Assembly: GCF_029892045.1 (NCBI RefSeq)
Contig: NZ_CP120368.1
Span: 3,704,520-3,768,519 of the forward strand
Source of the DNA: Sinorhizobium numidicum
Lineage (GTDB): Bacteria > Pseudomonadota > Alphaproteobacteria > Rhizobiales > Rhizobiaceae
Length of the DNA stretch: 64,000 nucleotides
Direction of reading: 5' to 3'
Shown: positions 7,446 to 17,660 of the stretch, one piece after another
Layout of the letters: the number at the start of each line of letters is the position of its first letter
How positions within the stretch are numbered: position 1 is the stretch's first letter
The notes under the pieces: generated by a model
The model's database searches: none
The model's input: the letters and a program-made list of their open reading frames with translations, nothing else
Told to the model about the DNA's origin: nothing
Program-made: the position numbers and the translations under genes

Positions 7446-10400
7446 ATGGGCGTGAAATACAATCCGAAGCGGGATAGGCATATCGACGCGGCCCGAGCGG
7501 CAGCGACCAAGATCGGCGCCGACGCTTTGGCGCCGGAGATCCTCTTCGGCGGCGCCAGCAACGACGATCTCGACCTTTACTCGGCCGATATGCTGGCGTT
7601 GACTGCCGCCCATGCGCGGCGGGAATTGGCCCTCTGGGACGGCGGCAAGCCTCGAGTTTCGGTCGAAACGGTACCGGGGGTTGCGCCGGGCGGCACCGAA
7701 GTCTCGACTATCGCGATCACCGAGCGCAACATGCCGTTCCTCTATGATTCGATCATGGGGGAGGTGACGAGTACCCATCGTGACATCTATCTCGCGATCC
7801 ATCCGATCCTGGTCATGGAGCCGGGTGAGCCGGTGAAGCTGCTCGATCCGGATGAAGAAAGCGATCCTGCGCACCGCGTGAGTCACATCCAGATTCATTT
7901 GAATAAGCTCACGGAGCTCGAGGCGCGCTCTTTGAGCAAGCGCATCGCCGGCGTCCTCGAACAGGTCTATCAGGCGGTCCACGATTGGCCGGCCATGACG
8001 GTACTGCTCGAGCAGGCCATGCGCGAGCTGGAGAATTACAATGCCTCGCGTAAGAAAAGCGATCGTGACGAAGCCCTGGCTTTCCTTCGCTGGCTAAAGG
8101 ACAACAATTTCATCTTCCTTGGAATGCGCGAATACACCTATTCCGGCAAGGGCGAGAAGGCGACGGTGGAGCGCGGCAAGGGTAGGGGCCTCGGTCTTCT
8201 TTCCGATCCTGACGTCCGCGTGCTGCGCCAGGGCAAGGATGCGGTGCTGACGACGCCGGAGATCCTGGCCTTTCTCGAAGGCCCGGAATTCCTGATCGTC
8301 ACCAAGGCCAATGTGAAATCCGTCGTCCATCGCCGCGCTCACATGGATTATATCGGCGTGAAGCGCTTCGACGCTTCCGGCAACGTCATTGGCGAACTGC
8401 GCATCGTCGGCCTGTTCACCTCCTCGGCCTACACTCGGCAGGCGGCCGAAATCCCCCTGCTCAGGCACAAGATCGAGAAGATCATCGACCACTTCGGCTA
8501 TGATCCGCAGAGCCACTCGGGCAAGATGCTGGCCAACACGCTCGAATCCTATCCGCGCGACGATCTCTTCCAGATCGATGTCGGCCTGCTGGCGGCTTTC
8601 TGCGAACAGATCAACGAACTCGGCGACCGGCCGCGTGTTCGCGTCCTGCCCCGCATCGACCATTTCGATCGCTTCGTGTCCGTGATCGTCTTCGCGCCGC
8701 GCGAGCAATACGACTCGGATGTCCGCGAGAAGATCGGCGAGTATCTGAAGACGGTCTATGACGGCCGCGTGTCCGCCTACTATCCCGCCTTTCCGGAGGG
8801 CGGGCTGGCGCGCGTTCATTTCATCATCGGCCGCTCGGGCGGCAAGACGCCGCGCATTCCGCAAGCCAAGCTCGAGGAGGCGGTTCGCACTGTCGTCACG
8901 CGGTGGATAGACCGGTTCAATCTGCTTGCGCGCAAGGACGGTATCGAACTCTCGGTTGGCGAGGCCTATCAGGCGGCCTTCACGCCGGCGGAAGCTTATG
9001 CCGATCTCGGGGATATCGCCGCTTGCAGGGCCGAGGACCCCATCCGCATCTCCTTCTACCACCGCCATCGGCAGAGGCCGGACACGCTGGAGCTGAAGAT
9101 CTTCCATGCAAATGATCCGGTGTCGCTGTCTCGCCGCGTGCCGCTGCTTGAAAATCTCGGTTTCCGCGTCATCAGCGAGCAGACCTACGACATTGGCGTC
9201 CGCACGCCAGGAGAGGGGCAGTGTGAGGTCGTATTGCACGACATGGAGCTCATCCATCGCGATGGCCACGCGGTCAACCTCGGCAAGACGGGACCGGCGC
9301 TCGAGGAGGCGTTCCTCGCCGCCTGGAACGGCACGACCGAGGACGACAACTTCAATCGGCTGATTCTGCTCGCGGGGCTTAACGCCCGGGAAGTGACGGC
9401 GCTACGCGCCTATGCGCGTTATCTTCGTCAGGCCGGCATCACCTATTCCCAAGGCTATATTGCCGATACGCTGAACAAATATCCGTCGATCGCCGCCGAT
9501 ATCTTCCGGCTGTTCGCAACGCGCATGGACCCGAAGCTCGAGGCGAAGGCGCGCGCGCGGAAAAACAGCGCGCTGCTCGCTGATATCGAGGAGGCGTTGG
9601 CGGCCGTGCCGAGCCTCGACGAGGACAGAATTCTCCGCCGCTATGTCAATGTGATCCAGTCGACGCTCAGAACCAACTATTTCCAGAAGGATGCGGAGGG
9701 TAAACCGCGCGCGGTCCTCGCTTTCAAGCTGGATCCGAAGCAGCTCGAAGGCCTGCCCGAGCCTCGGCCGTTCCGCGAGATCTTCGTCTACGGCACCGAA
9801 GTGGAAGGCGTGCACTTACGCTTCGGCAAGGTGGCACGCGGCGGACTTCGCTGGTCCGATCGGGCGCAGGACTACCGCACCGAAGTTCTGGGCCTCGTCA
9901 AGGCTCAGCAGGTCAAGAATGCGGTTATCGTACCGGTCGGCGCCAAGGGCGGCTTCTATCCGAAGCAACTCCCCATCGGTGGCAGCCGCGACGAGATATT
10001 CAAGGCCGGGACCGAGGCTTACAAGACCTATATCCGAACCCTCCTGTCGGTGACCGACAACATTGTCGGCCAGGAGGTCGTGCCGCCTGAGGACACGCTG
10101 CGGCTCGATGGCGACGACCCGTATTTCGTCGTCGCCGCCGACAAGGGAACCGCAACCTTCTCGGACACGGCGAACGCGCTCGCCCAAGAAGCAGGCTTCT
10201 GGCTGGATGACGCCTTCGCCTCCGGCGGTTCGGCCGGTTACGACCACAAGAAGATGGGCATCACCGCCCGCGGCGCCTGGGAGGCCGTCAAGCGGCACTT
10301 CCGCGAAATGGATATCGACATCCAGACGACTCCCTTCACCGTCGCCGGCGTCGGCGACATGTCGGGCGACGTCTTCGGCAACGGCATGCTGCTTTCGCAG

Positions 10401-12233
10401 AAGATCCGCCTCATCGCCGCCTTCGACCACCGCGACATCTTCATCGATCCGAATCCGGATACCGATCTCTCCTTTGCCGAACGCAAGCGCATGTTCGCGC
10501 TGCCGCGGTCGAGCTGGCAGGACTATGACCGCAAGGCGCTCTCGTCCGGAGCGATGATCATTTCGCGCTCCGAGAAGCTGGTGACGCTGACGCCGGAGGC
10601 GATGGCCGTCATCGGCATCGACAAGCAGAAGGCAACTCCGTTCGAGATCATCAGCGCCATCCTCAAGAGCCCGGTCGACCTCCTGTGGTTCGGCGGGATC
10701 GGCACCTATGTGCGCGGCAGCAACGAATCCGACGCCGAGGTGGGTGACCGTGCCAATGACGCAATCCGCGTGACCGCCGACGAGGTGCGCGCCCGCGTCA
10801 TCGGCGAGGGCGCGAATCTCGGCGTGACCCAGAAGGGGCGCGTGGGCTTCTCGCTCAACGGCGGACGTTGCAATTCCGATGCGATCGACAATTCGGCCGG
10901 CGTCAATTCCTCCGACGTCGAGGTCAACATCAAGATTGCACTCGCTTCAGCCATGCGGGACGGGCGGCTGACGAGACCGAAGCGCAACACGCTTCTGGCT
11001 TCGATGACCGACGAAGTGGGGCATCTGGTCCTGCGCAACAACTATCAGCAATCGCTGGCAATCTCGCTCACGGAAATGCAGGGCCTTGCGAATCGGACCT
11101 CACTGGCGCGGCTCATGGCGCGGCTCGAGGCCGACGGCCACCTCAATCGCAAGGTGGAGACCCTGCCAACGGATCAGGCGATGAGCGAGCGCTACCAGAC
11201 GGGCAAGCCGTTGACGCGGCCCGAGATCGGTGTGCTGCTCTCCTATGCCAAGCTGGTGCTGTTCGATGAGCTGATCCTGAGCGACCTTCCGGACGATCCC
11301 TATTTCACGGCGACGCTCGAGCGCTATTTCCCTGCGAAGATGCGCAAGGCCTATGCCGGCGACATCCACGGGCATCGGCTGCGCCGCGAGATCATCGCGA
11401 CGGTACTCGCCAATGAGACGATCAATCGCGGCGGCCCCGCGTTCGTTTCCACGCTCACGGATGCGACCGGCTTTCTCTCAAGCGATGTCGTCAAGGCCGC
11501 CGTTCTTGCGCTCGACGGCTTCGATCTGCCGCGGATCTACGGCGAGATCGACGCGCTCGACAACAGGATCAGCGGCATGATCCAAAATGCGCTCTATCAG
11601 GAGGTCAGCCGCATCTTCGCGCTCGTCACCGAAAGGGCGCTGCGTACCCGTGCCTCGCAAGGACCCGTTTCCGATGCCGTGGCGCGGTTGCGCGACGGGC
11701 TGCAGAAGTTGCGCGCGACGATGCGCGCGGCGATTTCCGGCGAGAGCGCCGAGGAGGCACGCCTGAAGACGGCCGCTTTCATCGAAAGCGGCGTGCCAGC
11801 GAAGCTTGCCGAAGAGATCGCCGAACTGTCGCTGATGACGCTCGTACCCGAGATCATGCAGATTGCCACCGTCACTGGCGAATCCCTGAACCGCACGGCG
11901 CAGGGATATTTCACTGTCACGGAAAACCTGCGGGTTAATCGTCTGCTGGCGGCCGCCGACCGCGTTCCAGCCACCGAACAGTTCGAGGCCATGGCTCTGT
12001 CGCGGGCCGTCGCCGACATTGCCACCGCCCGCCGCGACATCACCATCGCCGCTCTCGTCGAACAGAAGGGCGAGCGCAACCCCGCTCTCGCTTGGCAGGA
12101 TCAGGATCGCGAGCGGGTGATGCTGGTCGGCGATCAGCTGAAGCTCCTGACCGAAAAAGGCGAGACGACGCTCGCCAAGATCACGGTTGCGGCCGGCCTT
12201 CTCAGCGACCTTGCACGCGGCAGGGCGAGATGA
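7446..12233 (+). CDS. NAD-specific glutamate dehydrogenase, large (180-kDa) class
   Basis: A 1595-residue catabolic enzyme that oxidises glutamate to 2-oxoglutarate and ammonium with NAD. It belongs to the large bacterial family, usually 1560-1620 residues. Regulatory N-terminal ACT-like regions (to about residue 700) precede the catalytic part. Conserved stretches in the latter include VHLRFGKVARGGLRWSDR, VKNAVIVPVGAKGGFYPK, the nucleotide-domain segment VGDMSGDVFGNGML and LLWFGGIGTYVRG. The start MGVKYNPKRD has GGGGAG 8 bases upstream; 17 further in-frame codons upstream lack a site. It stands alone behind the phased dyad array. In rhizobia this enzyme links amino-acid catabolism to the TCA cycle. 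Confidence 0.96.
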   Translation: MGVKYNPKRDRHIDAARAAATKIGADALAPEILFGGASNDDLDLYSADMLALTAAHARRELALWDGGKPRVSVETVPGVAPGGTEVSTIAITERNMPFLYDSIMGEVTSTHRDIYLAIHPILVMEPGEPVKLLDPDEESDPAHRVSHIQIHLNKLTELEARSLSKRIAGVLEQVYQAVHDWPAMTVLLEQAMRELENYNASRKKSDRDEALAFLRWLKDNNFIFLGMREYTYSGKGEKATVERGKGRGLGLLSDPDVRVLRQGKDAVLTTPEILAFLEGPEFLIVTKANVKSVVHRRAHMDYIGVKRFDASGNVIGELRIVGLFTSSAYTRQAAEIPLLRHKIEKIIDHFGYDPQSHSGKMLANTLESYPRDDLFQIDVGLLAAFCEQINELGDRPRVRVLPRIDHFDRFVSVIVFAPREQYDSDVREKIGEYLKTVYDGRVSAYYPAFPEGGLARVHFIIGRSGGKTPRIPQAKLEEAVRTVVTRWIDRFNLLARKDGIELSVGEAYQAAFTPAEAYADLGDIAACRAEDPIRISFYHRHRQRPDTLELKIFHANDPVSLSRRVPLLENLGFRVISEQTYDIGVRTPGEGQCEVVLHDMELIHRDGHAVNLGKTGPALEEAFLAAWNGTTEDDNFNRLILLAGLNAREVTALRAYARYLRQAGITYSQGYIADTLNKYPSIAADIFRLFATRMDPKLEAKARARKNSALLADIEEALAAVPSLDEDRILRRYVNVIQSTLRTNYFQKDAEGKPRAVLAFKLDPKQLEGLPEPRPFREIFVYGTEVEGVHLRFGKVARGGLRWSDRAQDYRTEVLGLVKAQQVKNAVIVPVGAKGGFYPKQLPIGGSRDEIFKAGTEAYKTYIRTLLSVTDNIVGQEVVPPEDTLRLDGDDPYFVVAADKGTATFSDTANALAQEAGFWLDDAFASGGSAGYDHKKMGITARGAWEAVKRHFREMDIDIQTTPFTVAGVGDMSGDVFGNGMLLSQKIRLIAAFDHRDIFIDPNPDTDLSFAERKRMFALPRSSWQDYDRKALSSGAMIISRSEKLVTLTPEAMAVIGIDKQKATPFEIISAILKSPVDLLWFGGIGTYVRGSNESDAEVGDRANDAIRVTADEVRARVIGEGANLGVTQKGRVGFSLNGGRCNSDAIDNSAGVNSSDVEVNIKIALASAMRDGRLTRPKRNTLLASMTDEVGHLVLRNNYQQSLAISLTEMQGLANRTSLARLMARLEADGHLNRKVETLPTDQAMSERYQTGKPLTRPEIGVLLSYAKLVLFDELILSDLPDDPYFTATLERYFPAKMRKAYAGDIHGHRLRREIIATVLANETINRGGPAFVSTLTDATGFLSSDVVKAAVLALDGFDLPRIYGEIDALDNRISGMIQNALYQEVSRIFALVTERALRTRASQGPVSDAVARLRDGLQKLRATMRAAISGESAEEARLKTAAFIESGVPAKLAEEIAELSLMTLVPEIMQIATVTGESLNRTAQGYFTVTENLRVNRLLAAADRVPATEQFEAMALSRAVADIATARRDITIAALVEQKGERNPALAWQDQDRERVMLVGDQLKLLTEKGETTLAKITVAAGLLSDLARGRAR

Positions 12234-12249
12234 CACAGTTCCCTCCGGG

Positions 12250-12378
12250 TTACTGCCTGATTCCTTAAATCCGGGAGCATGCGGCAACTCGAAATGTTAT
12301 AGCGACCTTTGCGGGTCTGATCAGACGCGGGCGCTGCAGCGCTGCGGGTCTGATCAGACGCGCGGCGCTGCAGCGCCG
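12250..12378 (+). repeat. RIME-like intergenic element with a duplicated hairpin unit
   Basis: The left part (ATTCCTTAAATCCGGGAGCATGCGG in broken form) and the AGCGACCTTTGCG join match the other RIME-like copies here. In the right part a 33/34-bp unit is present twice (12311-12343 and 12344-12377). Each unit holds two perfect palindromes, GTCTGATCAGAC and GCGCTGCAGCGC. RIMEs are known rhizobial intergenic mosaic elements made of two palindromes. This copy fills the gap between glutamate dehydrogenase and the next gene. Confidence 0.7.
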
Positions 12379-12466
12379 ACCCGGAGGGCGGTTTCCGGTT
12401 CAAGCGCGATTTCAATGCGTTGCCGGCTCCCGTGTCTTGCGAGAGTCGGCGCCCCGGGAGGGCAGC

Positions 12467-13858
12467 TTGGACATCACATCCGCACAAGCCGAGGCACGGC
12501 CGAAAACCTCACGTCTCGGCATTGCCGGCTGGATGCTGTTTGACTGGGCGGCCCAGCCTTTTTTCACCGTCATAACCACTTTCATCTTCGCACCCTACTT
12601 CGTTTCCCGGCTAACGGCGGATCCCGTGCACGGGCAGGCAGTCTGGGGATATACGCTTGCAGCTTCTGGCATCGTCATTGCCGTGCTCTCCCCCGTCCTC
12701 GGCGCGATTGCCGATGCGAGCGGGCCACGCAAGCCGTGGATCGGCTTTTTCGCGGTCATCAAGATCCTGTCACTCGTCCTTCTGTGGTTCGCCGTTCCAG
12801 GGTCGCCGCTGATCTATCCGGCAATCTGTCTCGCACTGGCGACCGTCGCGGCCGAATTTTCGATTGTCTTCAACGATTCGATGATGCCCCGTCTCGTCAG
12901 CGAAGAGGAAGTCGGACGCATCTCCAACATTGCCTGGGCCTTGGGCTATCTCGGCGGCATGATCGTGCTGATCGCCGTTATCGCCCTTCTTGCGGGAAAT
13001 CCGGTGACGGGCAAAACGGCGCTCGGTCTCGACCCGCTGTTCGGCCTTGATCCGGCAAAGGGCGAGGATGCCCGCATCACCGGGCCGATTTCGGCCGCCT
13101 GGTATCTGATCTTCACCCTGCCGATGTTCCTATTCACGCCGGATGCGACCAGAGCAGCGATGTCGCTCCGGCAAGCGACGACGAGCGGCCTCGCGGACCT
13201 CAAGGGCACGCTCGGCGAACTCAAGCAGAGAGCCGGCATATTGCGCTTCCTGATCGCCCGCATGATCTTCCAGGACGGCGTCAACGGCCTGCTTGCACTC
13301 GGGGGTACCTTTGCTGCCGGCATGTTCGGCTGGCAGACGATGGAACTCGGGCTCTATGGCATCATCCTCAACGTCGTCGCGATCGGCGGCTGCCTTTATG
13401 CGAGCTGGCTTGATGCACGGCTCGGCTCCAAGGCGATCGTCGTCACCAGCCTGATCTGCCTCACCCTTGCGACGCTCGGCATAACTTCGACCGGCCCCGG
13501 TTTCACGCTGTTCGGGCTGGTGCCATTGCCGAACGACGATTCGGGCGGGCTTTTCGGCACCGCCGCCGAGAAGGCATATATCGTCTATGGCTTGCTGGTC
13601 GGCATCGCCTTTGGTCCGGTTCAGGCGTCGTCACGATCCTATCTTGCCCGCAGCGTCGCGGCCGACGAGGCGGGACGATATTTCGGGCTTTACGCGCTTT
13701 CCGGACGCGCCACATCGTTCCTGGCGCCGGCCTCCGTGGCGACGATCACGGTGATGACCGGCTCGGCCCGCATCGGCATGATGGCGCTGGTCGCCTTTCT
13801 CGCCGCCGGTCTCATCATCCTTTTGCGGACACCCTATCCAGCCTACCGGCCGGCATGA
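12467..13858 (+). CDS. UMF1/Atg22-like MFS transporter
   Basis: A 463-residue inner-membrane protein of the major facilitator superfamily, with the UMF1/vacuole-effluxer signature [25 protein letters not shown] and [14 protein letters not shown]. About 12 hydrophobic segments are visible, as is [28 protein letters not shown]. Family members are often linked to efflux, including of amino acids; the substrate is not known. The start is the TTG at 12467, which follows GGGAGG by 5 bases. The frame extends 10 codons to another TTG without a site and contains no usable ATG near the start. It is followed by a hairpin and convergent purH. Confidence 0.85.
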   Translation: MDITSAQAEARPKTSRLGIAGWMLFDWAAQPFFTVITTFIFAPYFVSRLTADPVHGQAVWGYTLAASGIVIAVLSPVLGAIADASGPRKPWIGFFAVIKILSLVLLWFAVPGSPLIYPAICLALATVAAEFSIVFNDSMMPRLVSEEEVGRISNIAWALGYLGGMIVLIAVIALLAGNPVTGKTALGLDPLFGLDPAKGEDARITGPISAAWYLIFTLPMFLFTPDATRAAMSLRQATTSGLADLKGTLGELKQRAGILRFLIARMIFQDGVNGLLALGGTFAAGMFGWQTMELGLYGIILNVVAIGGCLYASWLDARLGSKAIVVTSLICLTLATLGITSTGPGFTLFGLVPLPNDDSGGLFGTAAEKAYIVYGLLVGIAFGPVQASSRSYLARSVAADEAGRYFGLYALSGRATSFLAPASVATITVMTGSARIGMMALVAFLAAGLIILLRTPYPAYRPA

Positions 13859-13890
13859 AAAACCGCCGCGGCAGACGCGCGGCGGGTTGC
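13857..13890 (-). terminator. Terminator of purH
   Basis: AACCGCCGCG (13861-13870) pairs with CGCGGCGGGTT (13878-13888) with one bulge. On the minus strand the stem is followed by GGTTTTTC, fitting an end for purH. It begins just after the stop of the convergent transporter gene and may serve both. Confidence 0.65.
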
Positions 13891-13910
13891 AAGACCGTGG
13901 TTCGTCCCGG

Positions 13911-15521
13911 TCAATGGCGGAAATGGCGCATCCCCGTAAAGACCATGGCGACGTCATGCTCATTTGCCGCGGCGATCACTTCCTCGTCCCGCATCGAGCC
14001 GCCCGGCTGGATGACGGCAGTCGCGCCGGCGGCAATTGCCGAAAGCAATCCATCTGCAAAGGGCAGGAAGGCTTCCGATGCCACGGCCGAACCGCGCGTA
14101 AGCGGCTCGGCAAGGCGGAGAGCCTTGGCGGCTTCCTCCGCCTTGATGGCGGCGATGCGGGCGGAATCGACGCGGCTCATCTGCCCTGCACCGATGCCGG
14201 CCGTCTGACCGTCCTTCGCGTAAACCACAGCATTCGACTTGACGTGCTTCGCCACCTTGAAGGCGAATTTCATGTCTTCCAACTCCTGCGCGGTCGGCGC
14301 GCGCTTGGTGACGACCTTGAGCTCCAGATCCTCGACCATGCCATTGTCGCGCGTCTGGACAAGAAGACCGCCTGCTACCGTCTTGGCGGAGAGCCCGGGG
14401 ACACGGGGATCAGGCAGACCGCCGGTTGCCAGCAGCCGGAGATTGGGCTTGCGGGCAATGATCGCCTTCGCCTCGTCGCTCACCGACGGCGCGATGATGA
14501 CTTCGGTGAAGAGTTTGACGATCTCTTCCGCCGTCTCCGCATCGAGTTGCTGATTGAGCGCGATGATACCGCCGAAGGCGGAGGTGGAATCGCAGGCGAG
14601 CGCACGGCGATAGGCTTCCGCAAGCGACGGCGCCGCTGCGACACCACAAGGATTGGCATGCTTGATGATTGCGCAGGCGGGAGCTTTTTCCGGCAGGAAT
14701 TCAGCGATCAGTTCGAAGGCTGCGTCTGTATCGTTGATATTGTTGTATGAAAGCCGCTTACCCTGCAAAAGGGTGGCCGTCGCCACGCCCGGCCGGTTCT
14801 CGCCGGTGACATAGAAGCCGGCCTTTTGGTGCGGGTTTTCGCCGTAACGCATGTCCTCCTTGAGCACTCCGCCGATGACCCGGTGACGCGGCATCGGCGT
14901 GTCGAGCACCTCGGCGAACCAGTTGGAGATCGCCGCATCGTAGGCGGCCGTGCGGGCATAGGCCTTCGCCGCCATCTTCTGGCGGAAGGCATAATGCGTC
15001 GTGCCACTGGCGATTTCGTCGCGCAGCAGAGAATAGTCGCCCGGGTCGGTGACGATCGTGACATAGGCGTGGTTCTTTGCCGATGCGCGGATCATCGCCG
15101 GACCGCCGATATCGATATTCTCGACCGTGGTCGGATAGTCGCCGCCCTTGGCGCGAACCTCTTCAAATGGGTAGAGATTGATGACGGCGAGATCGATTGC
15201 GGCAATGCCGTGCTCGCTCATCGCAGCCGCATGCTCGGCATCGTCGCGAATGGCGAGAAGTCCGCCATGGACACCCGGGTGGAGCGTCTTGACGCGGCCG
15301 TCCATGATTTCCGGAAAGCCGGTCAGCTCCGAAACGTCACTGACGGGAAGACCAGCATCGGAAAGCGCCTTATGCGTGCCGCCGGTCGAAACCAGCCGCA
15401 CGCCTTTTTCATGCAAAGCGCGGGCAAGCTCGACGATACCGGTCTTGTCGGAAACGGAGAGAAGGGCGGTACGGATCCGAACCTCATCGGGCGCGGGGAT
15501 TTTCTTGGAGGCGACAGCCAT
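13911..15521 (-). CDS. purH: Bifunctional AICAR formyltransferase / IMP cyclohydrolase
   Basis: A 536-residue cytosolic enzyme for the last two steps of IMP synthesis. The N-terminal MGS-like cyclohydrolase domain carries [27 protein letters not shown] and [16 protein letters not shown] (roughly residues 17-80). The C-terminal formyltransferase domain includes [21 protein letters not shown] and the ending [14 protein letters not shown]...[11 protein letters not shown]. The ATG at 15521 has AAGGAG 8 bases upstream; a TTG one codon earlier is less likely. It is the last gene of the leftward htpX-rsmB-heparinase-like-purH series, 185 bp after the heparinase-like stop. Confidence 0.97.
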   Translation of the reverse strand: MAVASKKIPAPDEVRIRTALLSVSDKTGIVELARALHEKGVRLVSTGGTHKALSDAGLPVSDVSELTGFPEIMDGRVKTLHPGVHGGLLAIRDDAEHAAAMSEHGIAAIDLAVINLYPFEEVRAKGGDYPTTVENIDIGGPAMIRASAKNHAYVTIVTDPGDYSLLRDEIASGTTHYAFRQKMAAKAYARTAAYDAAISNWFAEVLDTPMPRHRVIGGVLKEDMRYGENPHQKAGFYVTGENRPGVATATLLQGKRLSYNNINDTDAAFELIAEFLPEKAPACAIIKHANPCGVAAAPSLAEAYRRALACDSTSAFGGIIALNQQLDAETAEEIVKLFTEVIIAPSVSDEAKAIIARKPNLRLLATGGLPDPRVPGLSAKTVAGGLLVQTRDNGMVEDLELKVVTKRAPTAQELEDMKFAFKVAKHVKSNAVVYAKDGQTAGIGAGQMSRVDSARIAAIKAEEAAKALRLAEPLTRGSAVASEAFLPFADGLLSAIAAGATAVIQPGGSMRDEEVIAAANEHDVAMVFTGMRHFRH

Positions 15522-15706
15522 CAACCATGCTCCTTTGGCAGCGCCGGACGCTTGGGCGAGTGGTTCCGGCGGGTGGTTTGGCTGCCCGTTAGCATAGCTT
15601 GCGGCCGGAAGAAACCTTCGCCGCCACGAGGACCGGAAAATAGGCCGGAGGCATGGAGCAGATCTCTAAGCGCCTTTCCGCCGGGGTGCTGGGTTCACTT
15701 CGCAGC

Positions 15707-17389
15707 TTAACCCTCGCGCGTGAGCGTCCACTGGATCTCCGGTTGTGCCGCGGTAAACGTGACGGTTATCTGCGACGAGGCTCTCACGCCGGAAGGATCC
15801 GCGAAGAAGATGTCCTCCTCGATGGCGAGCTCTCCATCCGGGCAGGCGAAGAGCCAGACCTCGCCGTCCGGTGCGCTCAGGTATATTTCACTCTTGCTAT
15901 GTTGGCGCATTCCGATGGCGGGATGAATGTGAAAACGCGCGACGGCAGTGGCGGCGTCGGTTGCATCGGGATCGCTGCCGTCCTCCCGTGCCAGCCGGTC
16001 CCGGCCGCGGACCAGCCGCCCGCCGTTCAGGACACCGACGTCGCGCTCATGGAGCAGGTCGAACGCAGCGAGATAGCCGTCATGGCTGGCTTTGACGAAT
16101 TCCATACGGCCGGGGTCGTCCCTTCGCTCGACCACCACGCGCGACAGACCGCTCGTCATGATCGGGCCCAGAAAGCGCGATTGGGAAAAACGACAGGAGG
16201 ACGTATCGTTGACCGTTACGGTGGAATGCGCGGCGGTCGTGCGCGCCATCTGGCGAAATCGTTCGCCGGCGAATTTCGGTGCGCCGGAATTGATGATGAA
16301 GCGATTTCTGCCCGAGGACATCTCGAAGGAAAGGCAGCCGGCATGCGCGCTCCGTGAGAGGTCGACCGAAAGCGGACGGCCGGTGTCCATGATGATGACC
16401 GTGTCGCCCAGAGACAGGCGCTCATAGTGGATATGCGGCAGCGATCGGAAGGGTTCGCCCGCCGTTTCGTCGTAGCGGAGCACGGAGGCGAGTTCATGGG
16501 CGAGCACGGAGGTTGCGCCGTTGAAGAGCGCAAGCTCGCCGCCCTGGTGGCGAAAGAAGCGCAATGCCGGATACATCCGGTCAATGCAGGGAATGAGCCG
16601 CGAAGGCACATCATGGCCGAGATTGACATAGGTCTGCCGGAGCGGCAGCAGATCGAGCAAGAGCTCCAGACCCGCCCGAGGGCTGCGGGAGAAATGCCCG
16701 CCGTCCGGCAGGATCTGGCGATCCAGTTCCAGATCGAGATGACGCGACGCCTTGCGGACCGCCGAAGCCGAGGTGGACATCGACACGGACGCCATTGCCA
16801 GCGCCATTCGCACCCTGAGCCGCGCCTCTCCGTCGCAGACGGTATCGGCTATGTGGCGCAGATAACGGACCTGGAAGGCCAGGCTCTTTAGGAAGCGTCG
16901 GTAGAACCCGTGCTCGGCATTGCGCAGCACCACGGGCGAGTGCGACAGCCATGCGATGATGCGCTGAGCAACCACATCCGCGTCCCAGGAAATATCTGCG
17001 ATGTTGCGCCCATGGGTGCCGATCCAGTCATCGACGATCTGACGCAGCCTGACAAACCCAGCATCGTCGCGTACTGCGCGAAGATGGCGCAGCCAGCCGA
17101 ACGAATGGAGCCGGACCGCAAATTCGTGCGACGGCAAATCGATCTCGAAAGGCGATTCGCCTTCCGTATCGAGCACGCGGCCGGCAAGCGGGTAGCGGCC
17201 CTGGAGAATTTCTTCGGCGACGAAAGGATCGATGGCCCGAAGATCCGTGGGCGCAACGATGAGGCGATCGGGCGTCGATCCGGCAAAACGCAGCGCCGTC
17301 ATGCGGCTGAGCGAAAGGCGGCGCGAAAAGCGGCGCCAGCCTTCACGCAGATAGAGATAAAAGAGCCTTCGCTTATTGGAAAACAACAT
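15707..17389 (-). CDS. Heparinase II/III-family protein
   Basis: A 560-residue protein with the fold of heparinase II/III-like polysaccharide lyases. The N-terminal alpha/alpha toroid runs to about residue 300 (SPFEIDLPSHEFAVRLHSFGWLRHLRA, WIGTHGRNIADISWDADVVAQRI). The C-terminal beta-sandwich contains ARTTAAHSTVTVNDTSSCRF, where the conserved His of the family sits. No signal peptide is visible, which is odd for a lyase of external polysaccharide. It lies between rsmB and purH, an order common in Rhizobiales. The in vivo substrate is unknown. The ATG at 17389 lacks a strong ribosome site. The 271 bp before it up to rsmB hold only an AT-rich patch (about 17498-17520). Confidence 0.85.
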   Translation of the reverse strand: MLFSNKRRLFYLYLREGWRRFSRRLSLSRMTALRFAGSTPDRLIVAPTDLRAIDPFVAEEILQGRYPLAGRVLDTEGESPFEIDLPSHEFAVRLHSFGWLRHLRAVRDDAGFVRLRQIVDDWIGTHGRNIADISWDADVVAQRIIAWLSHSPVVLRNAEHGFYRRFLKSLAFQVRYLRHIADTVCDGEARLRVRMALAMASVSMSTSASAVRKASRHLDLELDRQILPDGGHFSRSPRAGLELLLDLLPLRQTYVNLGHDVPSRLIPCIDRMYPALRFFRHQGGELALFNGATSVLAHELASVLRYDETAGEPFRSLPHIHYERLSLGDTVIIMDTGRPLSVDLSRSAHAGCLSFEMSSGRNRFIINSGAPKFAGERFRQMARTTAAHSTVTVNDTSSCRFSQSRFLGPIMTSGLSRVVVERRDDPGRMEFVKASHDGYLAAFDLLHERDVGVLNGGRLVRGRDRLAREDGSDPDATDAATAVARFHIHPAIGMRQHSKSEIYLSAPDGEVWLFACPDGELAIEEDIFFADPSGVRASSQITVTFTAAQPEIQWTLTREG

Positions 17390-17660
17390 CGGCGCCCGTC
17401 GGTTTCCTCAATTCGGCAACGGACCCTTCGAAGCGCTTGAGCAGCACCTGCCCGGATTGCGCCAGAATCCCTTTCCGGAGCGGAATCGTGCCGGAAAGAT
17501 TATTAAACTTTTATCAATCCTGCCGCCATTGATAGGCTGATGGTCAGAAAGCGTCAATTGTCGCGGTAAAACAGCCTGTTGACGGCTGTCTTGCCGACTG
17601 CGTTCGCGCCGCCTGCTGCGCGCGGTTTTCCGCCCGCATTCCGCTCCAACTTGTCGTGAT

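Noticed and set aside
12311..12377. Tandem repeat as a possible CRISPR array
   Set aside because: Only two units, no unique spacers, and each unit is itself a pair of palindromes belonging to a RIME-like element.
17390..17660. Search for a gene or RNA in the 271-bp gap between rsmB and the heparinase-like gene
   Set aside because: Only an AT-rich patch and weak hairpins were seen; nothing supports a feature.
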